Of a DNA stretch of 33,664 bases, positions 1-9,213 are shown one piece after another. The position numbers and the translations under genes were made by a program. The stretch spans positions 1-33,664 of the forward strand of contig CAZRFE010000023.1 in NCBI GenBank assembly GCA_964599565.1, read 5' to 3'. The first letter of the stretch is position 1; every line of letters begins with the position of its first letter. The DNA is from JAJUFS01 sp964599565. GTDB lineage: Bacteria > Pseudomonadota > Gammaproteobacteria > Natronospirales > JAJUFS01. Under the pieces are notes generated by a model, which saw only the letters and a program-made list of their open reading frames with translations, searched no databases and was not told where the DNA came from.

Positions 1-416
1 TCGTCGCCGGACTGAAGTATCGCGATGACCGCACCGGCAATGGCCGCCAGCGACGCAACCGTCACCTGCAGCGCTTCGCTTGCCGGCACGCCGGCCGTCC
101 AGGTGAAGGCGGTGAAGCCGATCAGCACGAAACCCATGACGGCAGTCATCGTGACGCCGGATGCAGTCTTCGCGGATGGCGCCACGCGAAATGCGACGCC
201 GGCAAGAAGGTAACCGCCGAGCGCGCAGGGCAGGAGCGGGAAGATGCAGACGTGGAACCAGCCGTCGCGCGCGTAATCATCCACGAAGCTGATCACGAAC
301 TCCTGGATCATGGAGACGACGATTGCGCCGATGACCGCAGCGAGAACGCTGGCTAGCGGCATCAGCGGCCATCGCCACCATGTACCGCGCGCATTGATGG
401 GAGTGTCTTCGTTCAT
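1..416 (-). CDS. Partial multi-spanning membrane protein, unknown function (3' end outside window)
   Basis: Reading the minus strand from an ATG at 416, an open frame runs without a stop to the window edge (138 codons seen). I do not recognise the family. The protein begins MNEDTPINARGTWWRWP and has about four hydrophobic segments, near residues 18-38, 52-75, 86-106 and 115-135, separated by short loops, which suggests a small inner-membrane protein. A weak AGG lies just upstream of the start. It follows the hybrid kinase gene in the same orientation after a 155-base gap. It may or may not be cotranscribed with the kinase, and nothing ties it to secretion. Confidence 0.6.
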   Translation of the reverse strand, partial: MNEDTPINARGTWWRWPLMPLASVLAAVIGAIVVSMIQEFVISFVDDYARDGWFHVCIFPLLPCALGGYLLAGVAFRVAPSAKTASGVTMTAVMGFVLIGFTAFTWTAGVPASEALQVTVASLAAIAGAVIAILQSGD

Positions 417-499
417 CCTGGTTCCTTTGTGGATGCCAGAGTCTAGTCAATCCATGCGCGACTGCCAAAACTGGTGCGTTCACCTGGCCATCTGGCGCG

Positions 500-520
500 T
501 GGATCCCCGGAGTGAATCCA
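500..520. repeat. Small inverted repeat in the gap between the kinase and the membrane protein
   Basis: TGGAT at 500-504 pairs with ATCCA at 516-520 around an 11-base loop rich in C and G. The surrounding gap 417-571 has no convincing gene. The element looks like the short dispersed hairpins seen at the right edge of the window, but the stem is only 5 bp, so it may be chance. No T-tract follows, so it is not a typical intrinsic terminator. Confidence 0.25.
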
Positions 521-571
521 GGATGACGCGTCGGTGTGCGTGCAGGCTGAATGCGCCGCCGAGAAACAATG

Positions 572-3500
572 TCACGATGGCGCGGCAGTCGCCTCGATCT
601 CACGCAGCGCATGCTCGGTCTGCCGGTGCAGCGAGCGCAGGCTTTCGGCTTCCGCGCTGCCGAGTTCGACGCGCGTGGCGAGTGCGGCGAGCTTGTAGCA
701 GCCCATGGATCCCGCGGCGCCGGCGAGCCGGTGCGCATCGAGGCGGACGATGTCGTGGTTGCCGGCGAGGGATGCGGCTTCGATGGCGTCGACGAGTTCG
801 GATGCGGCCTGGCGGAAGGTGGCGACGATGTCGTGAAAGCGGTCCTCGCCGAGTGCGGCGCGATGCTGCGCGAGAAGCGCGTCGTCGATGAGCGGCAGTT
901 CTTCACCGGCCGGTGCGACGGCTTCCGCGTCTTCATCGAGTTGCGCGAGCGCCTGCGCAAGTCTTGCGGCGGGCAGCGGTTTGCGCAGCACCTTGTTCAT
1001 GCCCGCGTTGAGGCACGCGGCGACATCGTCCGCGCTGATGCTCGCGGTGAGACCGAGCACGGGAATCGCGGCCTTCACCGGATCGTCGAGCGCGCGGATG
1101 CGGCGCGTCGCTTCGCGGCCGTCCATGCCCGGCATGTGGATGTCCATGAGCACGACGTCGTACTGCCGCTCGCTGATGAGGCGAAGCGCGGTTGCGCCAT
1201 CAGGCGCGACGCTCACGGCGTGACCTTCGTGTTCCAGCAGGCCGCGCGCGACTTCCTGGTTGACGGGCTGGTCCTCGACGAGCAGCACGCGCAGCATGCG
1301 GCCGGGCAGCGCAGGCGCATGCTCGACATGCGGCGGCGCTTCGGCGAGATCGAATTCCAGCTCGAACCAGAACACGCTGCCCGCACCCTGCGCGCTTTCG
1401 ACGCCGATCGCGCCGCCCTGCATCTCGATGAGGCGCTTGCAGATCGAAAGTCCGAGCCCGGTGCCGCCGAACTGCCGCTGCGTGGAGGAATCCGCCTGCA
1501 CGAACGCGCTGAACAGGCGCTCGCGCTGCACGGCTGAAATGCCGATGCCGGTGTCTTCAACGGTGAACGTGATGTGCACGCGCGCATCGTCAAGCGCCTG
1601 CATCGCCGCGCGCACCTTCACGCCGCCGGCCGGTGTGAACTTGATGGCGTTGGAAACGAGATTCAGCAATACCTGGCGAAGCCGCGTCGGATCGCCGTGC
1701 ACGGCGGCGGGCAGCGCATCTGCGCGGAACGCCAGCGCAAGACCTTTCTCGCGCGCGCGCGGGCCAAGCAGCAGCACGACGCTTTCCGCGACTTCGCGCA
1801 GGTCGAAGGGAATGCGTTCGAACTCGATCACATCCGCCTCGATGCGCGAGAAATCCAGCACGTCATCGAGAATCGCGAGCAGCGATTCGCCGGATTTCTC
1901 CAGCGCTTCCACGTATCCGCGCTGGCGGCGGGAGAGGCGCGTGCGCGCGAGCAGCTGCACCATGCCGAGCACGCCGTTCATCGGCGTGCGTATCTCGTGG
2001 CTCATGAGCGCGAGAAACGAAGACTTGAGCCTGGTCGCGGTTTCGGCGGCGTCCTTCTCGCGTGCGAGGTAACGCACTTCGATGCGCTTTCGCTGGTACT
2101 GCAGGACGAGCAGCGCAAGCGCGGCCAGCGCGAGCGCGTAGGCGAGGTACGCAAGCGGCGTTTGCCACCACGGCGGCAGCACGGTGATGTCGAGCATCGC
2201 CGGGCTGTCGCTCCACGCACCGTCGGGATTCGCCGCGCGCACCTCGAAGACGTAATCGCCGGGATCGAGATTCGTGAATGTCGCAGACGGTTTTGCGGCG
2301 CCCGTTTCAAGCCATGCATCGTTGAAGCCGCGCAGCCGGTACGCGTAGCGGTTGCGCGCGGGATCCTGGAAGGCGAGCGCGGCGAACTCGATCGCGAACA
2401 GGTTCTGCTCGTGGCGAAGCACGATGCGGTCGGTGTGATCCGCCGGTCCCTGCAGGAGCGCGTCTTGGTTTCCCGGTTCGGGATTCACCGGCATGTTGAA
2501 CAGCGTCACGCCGGTGATGCGTACGGCAGGCGCGCGTGCGTCGCGCTTGATGGCGGCGGGGTCGAACACGTTGAAACCTTCGATGCCGCCGAAGTACATC
2601 TCGCCGCGCGCGTTGCGAAAGTACGCGAAGGAGTTGTACTCGTCGCTCTGCAGGCCGTCGGACTTGCGGTAGGTGTGAAAGGTTTCCGTCGCCGGATCGA
2701 AATGCGAGAGGCCGCGGTTGGTGCTGATCCACAGCTGGCCTTCATCGTCGCCGAGAATGCCGAGCACGAGGTTGTTCGAAAGGCCGTCGCGCTCGCGGTA
2801 ATGGCGAAACTCGCCGCTTGCCAGGTCGAGGCGGTCCAGTCCGCTCGCGGTGCCGATCCACAGGTATTCATCCGCAAGCCACAGCGTCTTGACGGAATCG
2901 TTCACGAGGCTCGCGGGATCGTTGTTGTCATGGCGAAACGCGCGGAACTTTCCCGTGTCCGGATCGAAGCGATTCAGCCCGCCGCCGTCCGTCGCGATCC
3001 ACAGCATGCCGTCGGGCGACTCCACGATGTCCGCGATCGCGTCATCGCCGAGTGCGTCGGGGTTCGATGCATCGGGCGGATGATGCGTGAACACGCCGGT
3101 CGCGGGATCGAAGCGATCCAGTCCGCCGCCCCAGGTGCCGACCCAGAACCGCTTGCGGCTGTCGATGAAAAGCGCGGTGACCTGGTCGTTCGCAAGACTC
3201 GTGGCGTCCTTCGGATCATGCCGGTAGTGCACGAATTCCGATGCGCCCGGATCAAGGCGATCCAGCCCGCCATGCGTTCCCACCCAGGTCCGGCCTTCAG
3301 CGTCGCTGAGCAGCGAGCGCACCTCGTCGTGCGCGAGCGATCCGGGATCGCGCGGATCGTGACGGTAATGTTTCCAGGTGTCGTTCGCGCGATCCCAGCG
3401 GTTGAGTCCGTCGTTGTACATGCCGAGCCACACGATGCCGTCTGCATCCTCGTGGATCGGGAAGATGACATTGCTGCTCAGCCCGTTCGCATCGCCCGCG

Positions 3501-4510
3501 CGCCACTGCTGCAGGCCGAAACGTTTCTGCGCGAGCAGCGTGCGGCTTAAACCCCCGCCGTACGTGCCGATCCACACCACGCCGTCGCGGTCGGCGTGGA
3601 TGTCGAAGATGATGTTCTGCCCGATGCCGGCATGGTCCTCCGCGCGGTACGCGAAATGCCGCCACGCACCTTTCACATCGGCGCGGTAATACACGCTCGT
3701 GCCGCGGCCGCCGACCCAAAGCCCGCCTTCGTCGTCGTGCGCGATCGTCGTGAACAGCGCCGGCGGAAGTTCTTCAACGCGTTCGAACGCGCCATCCACG
3801 CGCCGGAACACGCCACGGTTCGTTGCGGCATGGATGACGCCGTTCGCGTCCGCGTCCAGCGCATGTACGACGAGGTTCGCCTCCGGCAGGCGAAACGTGC
3901 GGTACGCGCCGTCGGTGCGCAGCAGCACGCGGTTCACGCCGCCGATCCACAGCCCCGCGCCATCCACGTAAAGTGCGCGCGCTTCCGCGAACGGCTGCGC
4001 GCCCGCCTGCGCTTCAAGACGCAGCACGCGCGTTTCGGTGTCGAAGAATGCAAGGCCGCGGTCGAGCGCCGCCCACAGCAGGCCATCGCGAATGCCGAGC
4101 GCATGCACGATGAAGCGCGAATCCGTCACGCCGGTTTCATACGCAAGCGGCACGCGCTCGAAGCGTCCGCTCGCCGCATCGAAGCGCGCGAGCCCGCCGT
4201 AGCGCGTTCCCACCCACACATCGCCGTCGTCGCCGGCGAGCAGCGTGGTGATGTAGTTCGCGGGTATGGAATGCGCGTCGTTGGGGTCGTTCTTGAAGAC
4301 GGCGAAGCGCAGGCCGTCGTAGCGGTTGAGCCCGTCCTGGCTGCCGAACCACAGGTAGCCGTTTGCATCCTGCGCGATAGCGGTGACGGAATTCTGCGCA
4401 AGACCGTCATCGATGGTGAGCGTCTGGAAACGCAGCTCCGGCGCCGCGGCCTGCGCGGACGTCGCCGCGAGCAGAAGCGCGAGCACGGCGATGAACGGCG
4501 AAACGCGCAC
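572..4510 (-). CDS. TorS-like hybrid histidine kinase with periplasmic beta-propeller sensor
   Basis: I choose the GTG at 4510 (1312 aa), 5 bases after the regulator stop, because it gives a clean signal peptide ending near AATSAQA; the frame stays open upstream to 4654 but that part overlaps the regulator. Residues about 25-690 hold repeated two-component-propeller blades of the type LWIGTxxGGLxRFDP, followed by a Y_Y_Y domain and a transmembrane helix near 785-803. The cytoplasmic part has a HisKA dimerisation domain (SHEIRTPMNG, His838), HATPase_c (N-box LVSNAIKF; G-boxes DTGIGI and GGTGLGLSI), a receiver domain (VLMDIHMPG, Asp1123) and a C-terminal Hpt domain (AHRLAGAAGS, His1260). It therefore encodes a full His-Asp-His relay, presumably ending on the adjacent regulator. 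The ligand is unknown; similar propeller sensors often sense saccharides or other periplasmic solutes. Confidence 0.93.
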   Translation of the reverse strand: MRVSPFIAVLALLLAATSAQAAAPELRFQTLTIDDGLAQNSVTAIAQDANGYLWFGSQDGLNRYDGLRFAVFKNDPNDAHSIPANYITTLLAGDDGDVWVGTRYGGLARFDAASGRFERVPLAYETGVTDSRFIVHALGIRDGLLWAALDRGLAFFDTETRVLRLEAQAGAQPFAEARALYVDGAGLWIGGVNRVLLRTDGAYRTFRLPEANLVVHALDADANGVIHAATNRGVFRRVDGAFERVEELPPALFTTIAHDDEGGLWVGGRGTSVYYRADVKGAWRHFAYRAEDHAGIGQNIIFDIHADRDGVVWIGTYGGGLSRTLLAQKRFGLQQWRAGDANGLSSNVIFPIHEDADGIVWLGMYNDGLNRWDRANDTWKHYRHDPRDPGSLAHDEVRSLLSDAEGRTWVGTHGGLDRLDPGASEFVHYRHDPKDATSLANDQVTALFIDSRKRFWVGTWGGGLDRFDPATGVFTHHPPDASNPDALGDDAIADIVESPDGMLWIATDGGGLNRFDPDTGKFRAFRHDNNDPASLVNDSVKTLWLADEYLWIGTASGLDRLDLASGEFRHYRERDGLSNNLVLGILGDDEGQLWISTNRGLSHFDPATETFHTYRKSDGLQSDEYNSFAYFRNARGEMYFGGIEGFNVFDPAAIKRDARAPAVRITGVTLFNMPVNPEPGNQDALLQGPADHTDRIVLRHEQNLFAIEFAALAFQDPARNRYAYRLRGFNDAWLETGAAKPSATFTNLDPGDYVFEVRAANPDGAWSDSPAMLDITVLPPWWQTPLAYLAYALALAALALLVLQYQRKRIEVRYLAREKDAAETATRLKSSFLALMSHEIRTPMNGVLGMVQLLARTRLSRRQRGYVEALEKSGESLLAILDDVLDFSRIEADVIEFERIPFDLREVAESVVLLLGPRAREKGLALAFRADALPAAVHGDPTRLRQVLLNLVSNAIKFTPAGGVKVRAAMQALDDARVHITFTVEDTGIGISAVQRERLFSAFVQADSSTQRQFGGTGLGLSICKRLIEMQGGAIGVESAQGAGSVFWFELEFDLAEAPPHVEHAPALPGRMLRVLLVEDQPVNQEVARGLLEHEGHAVSVAPDGATALRLISERQYDVVLMDIHMPGMDGREATRRIRALDDPVKAAIPVLGLTASISADDVAACLNAGMNKVLRKPLPAARLAQALAQLDEDAEAVAPAGEELPLIDDALLAQHRAALGEDRFHDIVATFRQAASELVDAIEAASLAGNHDIVRLDAHRLAGAAGSMGCYKLAALATRVELGSAEAESLRSLHRQTEHALREIEATAAPS

Positions 4511-4515
4511 GGCGG

Positions 4516-5229
<714 letters not shown>

Positions 5230-5281
5230 GGATTTTCATTCGCCCCCGATTGACACCCCTCGCGGAGACAAGTCTAGCCGG

Positions 5282-5320
5282 GTTTACATATTGTTCACAT
5301 CTTTTCACAAGATTTCACTC
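5282..5320. promoter_or_regulatory. Tor-box-like direct repeats in the divergent regulator/tssA promoter region
   Basis: TTCACA occurs at 5294-5299 and 5304-5309 and TTCACT at 5314-5319, exactly 10 bases apart. A related TTACAT at 5284-5289 keeps the same register. As decamers, TTGTTCACAT (5291-5300) matches the E. coli Tor-box consensus CTGTTCATAT at 8 of 10 positions and CTTTTCACAA at 7 of 10. This part of the gap is clearly more A+T-rich than its surroundings. Ten-base tandem spacing is typical for OmpR-family dimers binding one face of DNA. It is the likely operator for the adjacent response regulator; binding is inferred. Confidence 0.5.
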
Positions 5321-5350
5321 GCCCGACACACCCCATTTGCAGCCGGCGAA

Positions 5351-5356
5351 TATAAC
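5351..5356 (+). promoter_or_regulatory. Candidate -10 element for the tssA operon
   Basis: TATAAC resembles the sigma-70 -10 consensus, and no good -35 hexamer sits 16-18 bases upstream. The Tor-box-like repeats end 30 bases before it, so an activator bound there would sit roughly at -43 and beyond relative to a start near 5363, the usual place for activation of a promoter with a poor -35. This is a prediction from position and base composition only. Confidence 0.3.
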
Positions 5357-5400
5357 GATAAGACGCGCCCGCAGAAGGGGCTGCGTCTCCGGGGGGAGCC

Positions 5401-5448
5401 ATGAAAAAGCATCAATTCCTCGTACCAGGCCGGGCGGACCATGAGTGA
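5401..5448 (+). other. 15-codon leader open frame overlapping the tssA start
   Basis: An ATG at 5401 follows a very strong purine-rich Shine-Dalgarno (GGGGGGAG, 5391-5398) and encodes MKKHQFLVPGRADHE. Its TGA at 5446-5448 lies just inside tssA, whose ATG is at 5441 in another frame. tssA itself has only a weak upstream GGGCGG. Ribosomes loading at the leader would terminate 5 bases past the tssA start, which would suit translational coupling. Whether the peptide is made is unknown; a mis-chosen tssA start is an alternative, but the tssA frame has no better ATG upstream. Confidence 0.3.
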
Positions 5449-7048
5449 CGAACTCCTGGTGCTTGGCAGCGAGCCGGTCAGCGCGGATGCACCCGGCGGG
5501 GTCTCCGCACGCTACGAGAGCGAATTCACCGCGCTCGAGGAAGAGCTTGCGAAGCAGGAATCGCTCACCGCGCAGGCGGTGGACTGGAAGCGGGTCGTCG
5601 AACTCTCGACACATATATTAAGGAGTCAGTCCAAGGACCTGCTCGTGGCTGCCTACCTTACCCGCGGCCTGCAGGAACTCAAGGGCATGGCCGGCCTCGC
5701 CACGGGGCTTGGCATCGTGCGCGACATCAGCGCGAATTTCTGGGACGACCTCTTCCCGCCGTTGAAGCGCGCGCGCGCGCGCGGCACCGCCGTGCAGTGG
5801 ATGGCGGAGAAGTGCGGCGCGCGACTCGCCGAGAAGCCGCCCGGCCCCGGTGACGACGAGGCTGTGAAGGCCGCCGCCGACGCCGTCGTCGCGCTCGACG
5901 GCCTGCTCGTCGAGAAGATGCCCGAGGACACGCCCTCGCTGCGCGAACTCGTCAAGCCGCTGAAGGAATTCCGCCAGGTCGCCGAGGCGCGCACCGCGAA
6001 GGCCGCGCCCGCCGCCGTCGCGCAGGAAGCCCCGGCAGTGGCCGCCGCCGGTGGCGCACCCGTTGCGGCCGCCCCGGCGCCCGCCGCCGCGCCGCGACCC
6101 GCCGCGAGCGTTGCCGCGCTGCCCGTCGGCGATGTCGGCAACGACAACGACGCGCGCAAGGCGTTGCGGAACATCCAGGACACCGCGCGCAAGGTCGCGG
6201 ATTTCTGGCTCGCGAACCGCGCCACCGACCCGCGTCCCTTCCGTATTACAAGAATGGCGACGTGGCTGCTCATCGACCAGGCGCCGCCCGCCGAGAACGG
6301 CCGCACGCAGCTCAACCCGCCCGCACCCGAGCGGCTCAAGGCATTCCAGATCCAGTTCGAGCAGGGGCAGTTCGACAAGCTCGTTCCCGAGCTCGAGCAG
6401 AGCGTCGCGCGCACGCCGTTCTGGCTCGACGGCCAGCACCTTTCCTTCCGCGCACTCACGATGCTCGGCCCCGCCGCCGCGGAAGCCGCGAGCGCGGTGC
6501 AGGCCGAAACGCTGCATTTCGTCGATCGCCTGCCGCAGATGCTCACGCTGTCGTTCTCCGACGGCACGCCGTTCGCGAACGACGCCACGCGGCTGTGGCT
6601 TGAAGAAGCGCGCGGCCAGGAATCATCCGGCGGCGGCGGTGCGAGCGCGGAAGCCGCGCCGTGGCGCGATGCCCTGAAGGGCGCGCGCGCGAAGGCCGCA
6701 AAGAACGAACTGCCGAAAGCCGTCGCCGACATGCAGGCCGGTCTTGCTTCCGCCGGTACCGCCTCCGAGCGCTTCCAGTGGCGGCTTGCGCTCGCCGAAC
6801 TGCTCGCCGGTTCCGGTCAGACAACGGTCGCGGCGGCCCTGCTCGAATCGCTCGCGGAAGAAATCGACCAGCGCCATCTCGATGAATGGCAGCCCGCGCT
6901 TGCCGCAAGCGTGTTCGTGCAACTCGCCGGCTGCTACCGAAAGCAGATGACGGGCAAGAAAGCGAACCCGGATGCCGCCGCGAAATTCGAGAACGCGCAC
7001 GCGCGGCTGAGCCGGCTGGATCCGGCGGCGGCGCTCGGCGACGGATGA
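5441..7048 (+). CDS. tssA: TssA, T6SS assembly/baseplate-priming protein
   Basis: 535 aa with ATG at 5441. The N-terminal ImpA_N domain (about residues 5-135) is clear: GSEPVSADAPGG, VDWKRVVELSTHILR, KDLLVAAYL, FWDDLFPP. An Ala/Pro-rich linker spans about residues 183-228 and is followed by a helical C-terminal half (about 235-530) of the TssA/VasJ type. TssA proteins help recruit baseplate components and prime tube and sheath polymerisation in the cytoplasm; which functional subclass this belongs to depends on the C-terminal fold, which I cannot decide by eye. It is the first core gene of the locus and is divergent from the regulator pair. The downstream small open frame at 7045 overlaps its stop. 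Confidence 0.95.
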   Translation: MSDELLVLGSEPVSADAPGGVSARYESEFTALEEELAKQESLTAQAVDWKRVVELSTHILRSQSKDLLVAAYLTRGLQELKGMAGLATGLGIVRDISANFWDDLFPPLKRARARGTAVQWMAEKCGARLAEKPPGPGDDEAVKAAADAVVALDGLLVEKMPEDTPSLRELVKPLKEFRQVAEARTAKAAPAAVAQEAPAVAAAGGAPVAAAPAPAAAPRPAASVAALPVGDVGNDNDARKALRNIQDTARKVADFWLANRATDPRPFRITRMATWLLIDQAPPAENGRTQLNPPAPERLKAFQIQFEQGQFDKLVPELEQSVARTPFWLDGQHLSFRALTMLGPAAAEAASAVQAETLHFVDRLPQMLTLSFSDGTPFANDATRLWLEEARGQESSGGGGASAEAAPWRDALKGARAKAAKNELPKAVADMQAGLASAGTASERFQWRLALAELLAGSGQTTVAAALLESLAEEIDQRHLDEWQPALAASVFVQLAGCYRKQMTGKKANPDAAAKFENAHARLSRLDPAAALGDG

Positions 7049-7203
7049 AGGACCGCATCGACGAGGAAACCGCCATCGCGTGCGGCGGTTCAGGGATTCG
7101 AGACTGGATAAAGACAGCAAGCGAGAAGGGTGCTGCGTCTTTCGTGCAACAGAACATCGTCGCGCAGGACGTGGATCAGGGTTTCAACACGGGTAAGGAG
7201 TAG
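7045..7203 (+). CDS. Candidate small protein (52 aa) between tssA and tssB
   Basis: This open frame starts with an ATG that overlaps the tssA stop as ATGA and ends at a TAG 5 bases before tssB. The peptide begins MKDRIDEETAIACGG and ends QDVDQGFNTGKE; it is acidic and mixed in composition, so it looks more protein-like than most chance frames here. The tssB Shine-Dalgarno (AAGGAG, 7195-7200) lies inside its last codons, so its translation could couple tssA to tssB. I recognise no family. In DNA this rich in G+C a 52-codon frame is not rare by chance, so confidence is low. Confidence 0.3.
   Translation: MKDRIDEETAIACGGSGIRDWIKTASEKGAASFVQQNIVAQDVDQGFNTGKE
7068..7090 (+). other. Hairpin between tssA and tssB
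   Basis: AACCGCC (7068-7074) is a perfect inverted repeat of GGCGGTT (7084-7090) with a 9-base loop. No U-tract follows, so it is unlikely to be a stand-alone intrinsic terminator. It could affect mRNA processing or stability ahead of tssB, which encodes an abundant sheath subunit. Confidence 0.3.
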
Positions 7204-7208
7204 AAGAA

Positions 7209-7709
7209 ATGGCAGATCCGAAAGGCTCCGTTGCGCCGAAAGAACGGGTGAACATCGTCTACAAGTCGAGCATCGGCAACCAGAGCGAAGACGTCGAGTT
7301 GCCGCTCAAGCTGCTGATGGTGGGTGACTACACCGGCAAGCCCGGCGACGACGTCGTCGAGGAACGCGAACCGGTGAACGTCAACAAGGACAACATCAAC
7401 GACGTCATGAAGAGCTTCGGGCTGTCGATCGATGTCGCCGTGCCGGACAAGCTCTCCGACGAACCCGGCCAGGAAATCTCGGCCAGCCTCAAGTTCGAAA
7501 GCATGAAGGACTTCTCGCCGGACTCCGTCGCACGCCAGGTGCCGGAGCTGCGCAAGCTGCTCGAACTGCGCCAGGCGCTGCAGGCGCTGAAAGGCCCGCT
7601 CGGCAACGTGCCGGCCTTCCGCAAGGGCATCCAGGAGATTCTCAAGGACTCGGACGCGCGCGAGCAGATCATGCGCGAGCTCGGCCTGAATCCCGACGAA
7701 CAGAAATAA
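7209..7709 (+). CDS. tssB: TssB (VipA), small contractile-sheath subunit
   Basis: 166 aa with ATG at 7209, preceded by AAGGAG 8 bases upstream. Diagnostic TssB motifs are KERVNIVYKS (residues 11-20), EDVELPLKLLMVGDYTG, PVNVNKDN and the block SLKFESMKDFSPDSVARQVPEL split around residue 100. The C-terminal helix (PAFRKGIQEIL) is the part that intertwines with TssC. TssB and TssC heterodimers polymerise around the Hcp tube in an extended state, contract to fire the spike, and are then disassembled by ClpV. tssC follows 15 bases later. A second TssB-like sequence exists as the N-terminus of the fusion at 19396. Confidence 0.97.
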   Translation: MADPKGSVAPKERVNIVYKSSIGNQSEDVELPLKLLMVGDYTGKPGDDVVEEREPVNVNKDNINDVMKSFGLSIDVAVPDKLSDEPGQEISASLKFESMKDFSPDSVARQVPELRKLLELRQALQALKGPLGNVPAFRKGIQEILKDSDAREQIMRELGLNPDEQK

Positions 7710-7724
7710 GGCGAGGCGAACGAC

Positions 7725-9206
7725 ATGAGCAACATCGAGAAACAGGCACAGGCCGCTGAAGCCGCGGTCAGCGAGGGCGGATCGCTCATCGAGCAGATCA
7801 TGGCGGAGACGCGCCTGAAGCCCGCGGACGAAGGCTACGAAACCGCAAAGCGCGGCGTCGGCGCGTTCATCGCCGAACTGCTTGCGCCGAACCGCGCGGG
7901 CGAAAAGGTCGAGCAGAAGTTCGTCGACGCGATGATCGCGGAGATCGACCAGAAGCTTTCCGTGCAGATGGACGAAATCCTGCACCACGAGAAATTCCAG
8001 CAGATGGAATCGGCGTGGCGCGGACTGAAGATGGTCGTCGATCGCACCGACTTCCGCGAGAACGTGAAGCTTGAACTGCTGAACGTCTCGAAGGACCAGC
8101 TGCTGGAAGACTTCGAGGACGCACCCGACGTCACCAAGTCGGGCCTCTACAAGCACATGTACGCCGCGGAGTACGGACAGTTCGGCGGCCAGCCGTACGG
8201 CGCCGTGATCTCGAACTACTCGTTCGGCCCCGGTGCGCAGGATGTGAAGCTGCTGCAGCAGGTGGCGAGCGTTTCCGCGATGTCGCACGCGCCGTTCATC
8301 GCCGCGGCCGGCGCGGAGTTCTTCGGCCTGGATTCCTTCGACGGCCTGCCGAACCTGAAGGATCTCGATGCGATCTTCGAAGGACCGCAGTACGCGAAGT
8401 GGCGCTCCTTCCGTGAAACGGAAGACGCGCGCAACGTCGGTCTCACCATGCCGCGCTTCATGCTGCGTCTTCCCTACGGCGAGGAGAATCCGTCGCGCGA
8501 GTTCCACTACTCGGAGAACGTCGACGGCAGCAAGGAGAACTTCCTCTGGGGCAACGCCGCGTTCGCGTTCGCATCGCGTCTTACCGCGAGCTTCGCGGAA
8601 TTCCGCTGGTGCCCGAACATCATCGGTCCGCAGTCCGGCGGCGCGGTCACGGATCTTCCCGTGCACAAGTACGAGGACAAGGGCGAGATCAAGGTGATGT
8701 CGCCGACGGAAGTCACGCTCTCCGATCGTCGCGAATACGAACTCGCCGAGCAGGGCTTCATCGGCCTCACCGTGCGCAAGGGCACGGACAACGCGACGTT
8801 CTTCTCCGCGAACTCCGTGCAGAAGGCGAAGTTCTTCGGCACTGATGCGGAAGCGAAGGAAGCGGAAACGAACTACCGGCTCGGCACGCAGCTGCCGTAC
8901 CTGTTCGTCGTGAACCGTCTCGCGCATTACATCAAGGTCCTGCAGCGCGAAAACATCGGCAGCTGGAAGACGAAGAACGATCTCGACCGCGAGCTGAACA
9001 ACTGGATCCGCCAGTACGTCGCCGACCAGGAAAATCCGCCGGCGTCGGTGCGAAGCCGCCGTCCGCTGCGCGAAGCGAAGATCACCGTCTCCGATGTCGA
9101 CGGCAACCCCGGCTGGTATCGCGTGGATATCTCCGTGCGGCCGCACTTCAAGTACATGGGGTCGAGCTTCACGCTGTCACTGGCCGGAAAACTCGACAAA
9201 TCGTGA
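7725..9206 (+). CDS. tssC: TssC (VipB), large contractile-sheath subunit
   Basis: 493 aa, a normal length. The N-terminus contains the conserved helix SLIEQIMAETRLKP (about residues 20-33) followed by DEGYETAKRGV, the region that in V. cholerae VipB is recognised by the ClpV N-domain after contraction. Sheath motifs follow: KFQQMESAWRGLK, LLNVSKDQLLEDFED, YGQFGGQPYG, FGPGAQDVKLLQQV, MSHAPFIAAAG, and the C-terminal strands PGWYRVDISV and FTLSLAGKLDK that make inter-subunit handshakes. It is the partner of the TssB encoded immediately upstream and acts in the cytoplasm. It is the canonical copy; the fusion paralogue downstream keeps most of these motifs but not the N-terminal helix. Confidence 0.97.
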   Translation: MSNIEKQAQAAEAAVSEGGSLIEQIMAETRLKPADEGYETAKRGVGAFIAELLAPNRAGEKVEQKFVDAMIAEIDQKLSVQMDEILHHEKFQQMESAWRGLKMVVDRTDFRENVKLELLNVSKDQLLEDFEDAPDVTKSGLYKHMYAAEYGQFGGQPYGAVISNYSFGPGAQDVKLLQQVASVSAMSHAPFIAAAGAEFFGLDSFDGLPNLKDLDAIFEGPQYAKWRSFRETEDARNVGLTMPRFMLRLPYGEENPSREFHYSENVDGSKENFLWGNAAFAFASRLTASFAEFRWCPNIIGPQSGGAVTDLPVHKYEDKGEIKVMSPTEVTLSDRREYELAEQGFIGLTVRKGTDNATFFSANSVQKAKFFGTDAEAKEAETNYRLGTQLPYLFVVNRLAHYIKVLQRENIGSWKTKNDLDRELNNWIRQYVADQENPPASVRSRRPLREAKITVSDVDGNPGWYRVDISVRPHFKYMGSSFTLSLAGKLDKS

Positions 9207-9213
9207 TCAGGCC

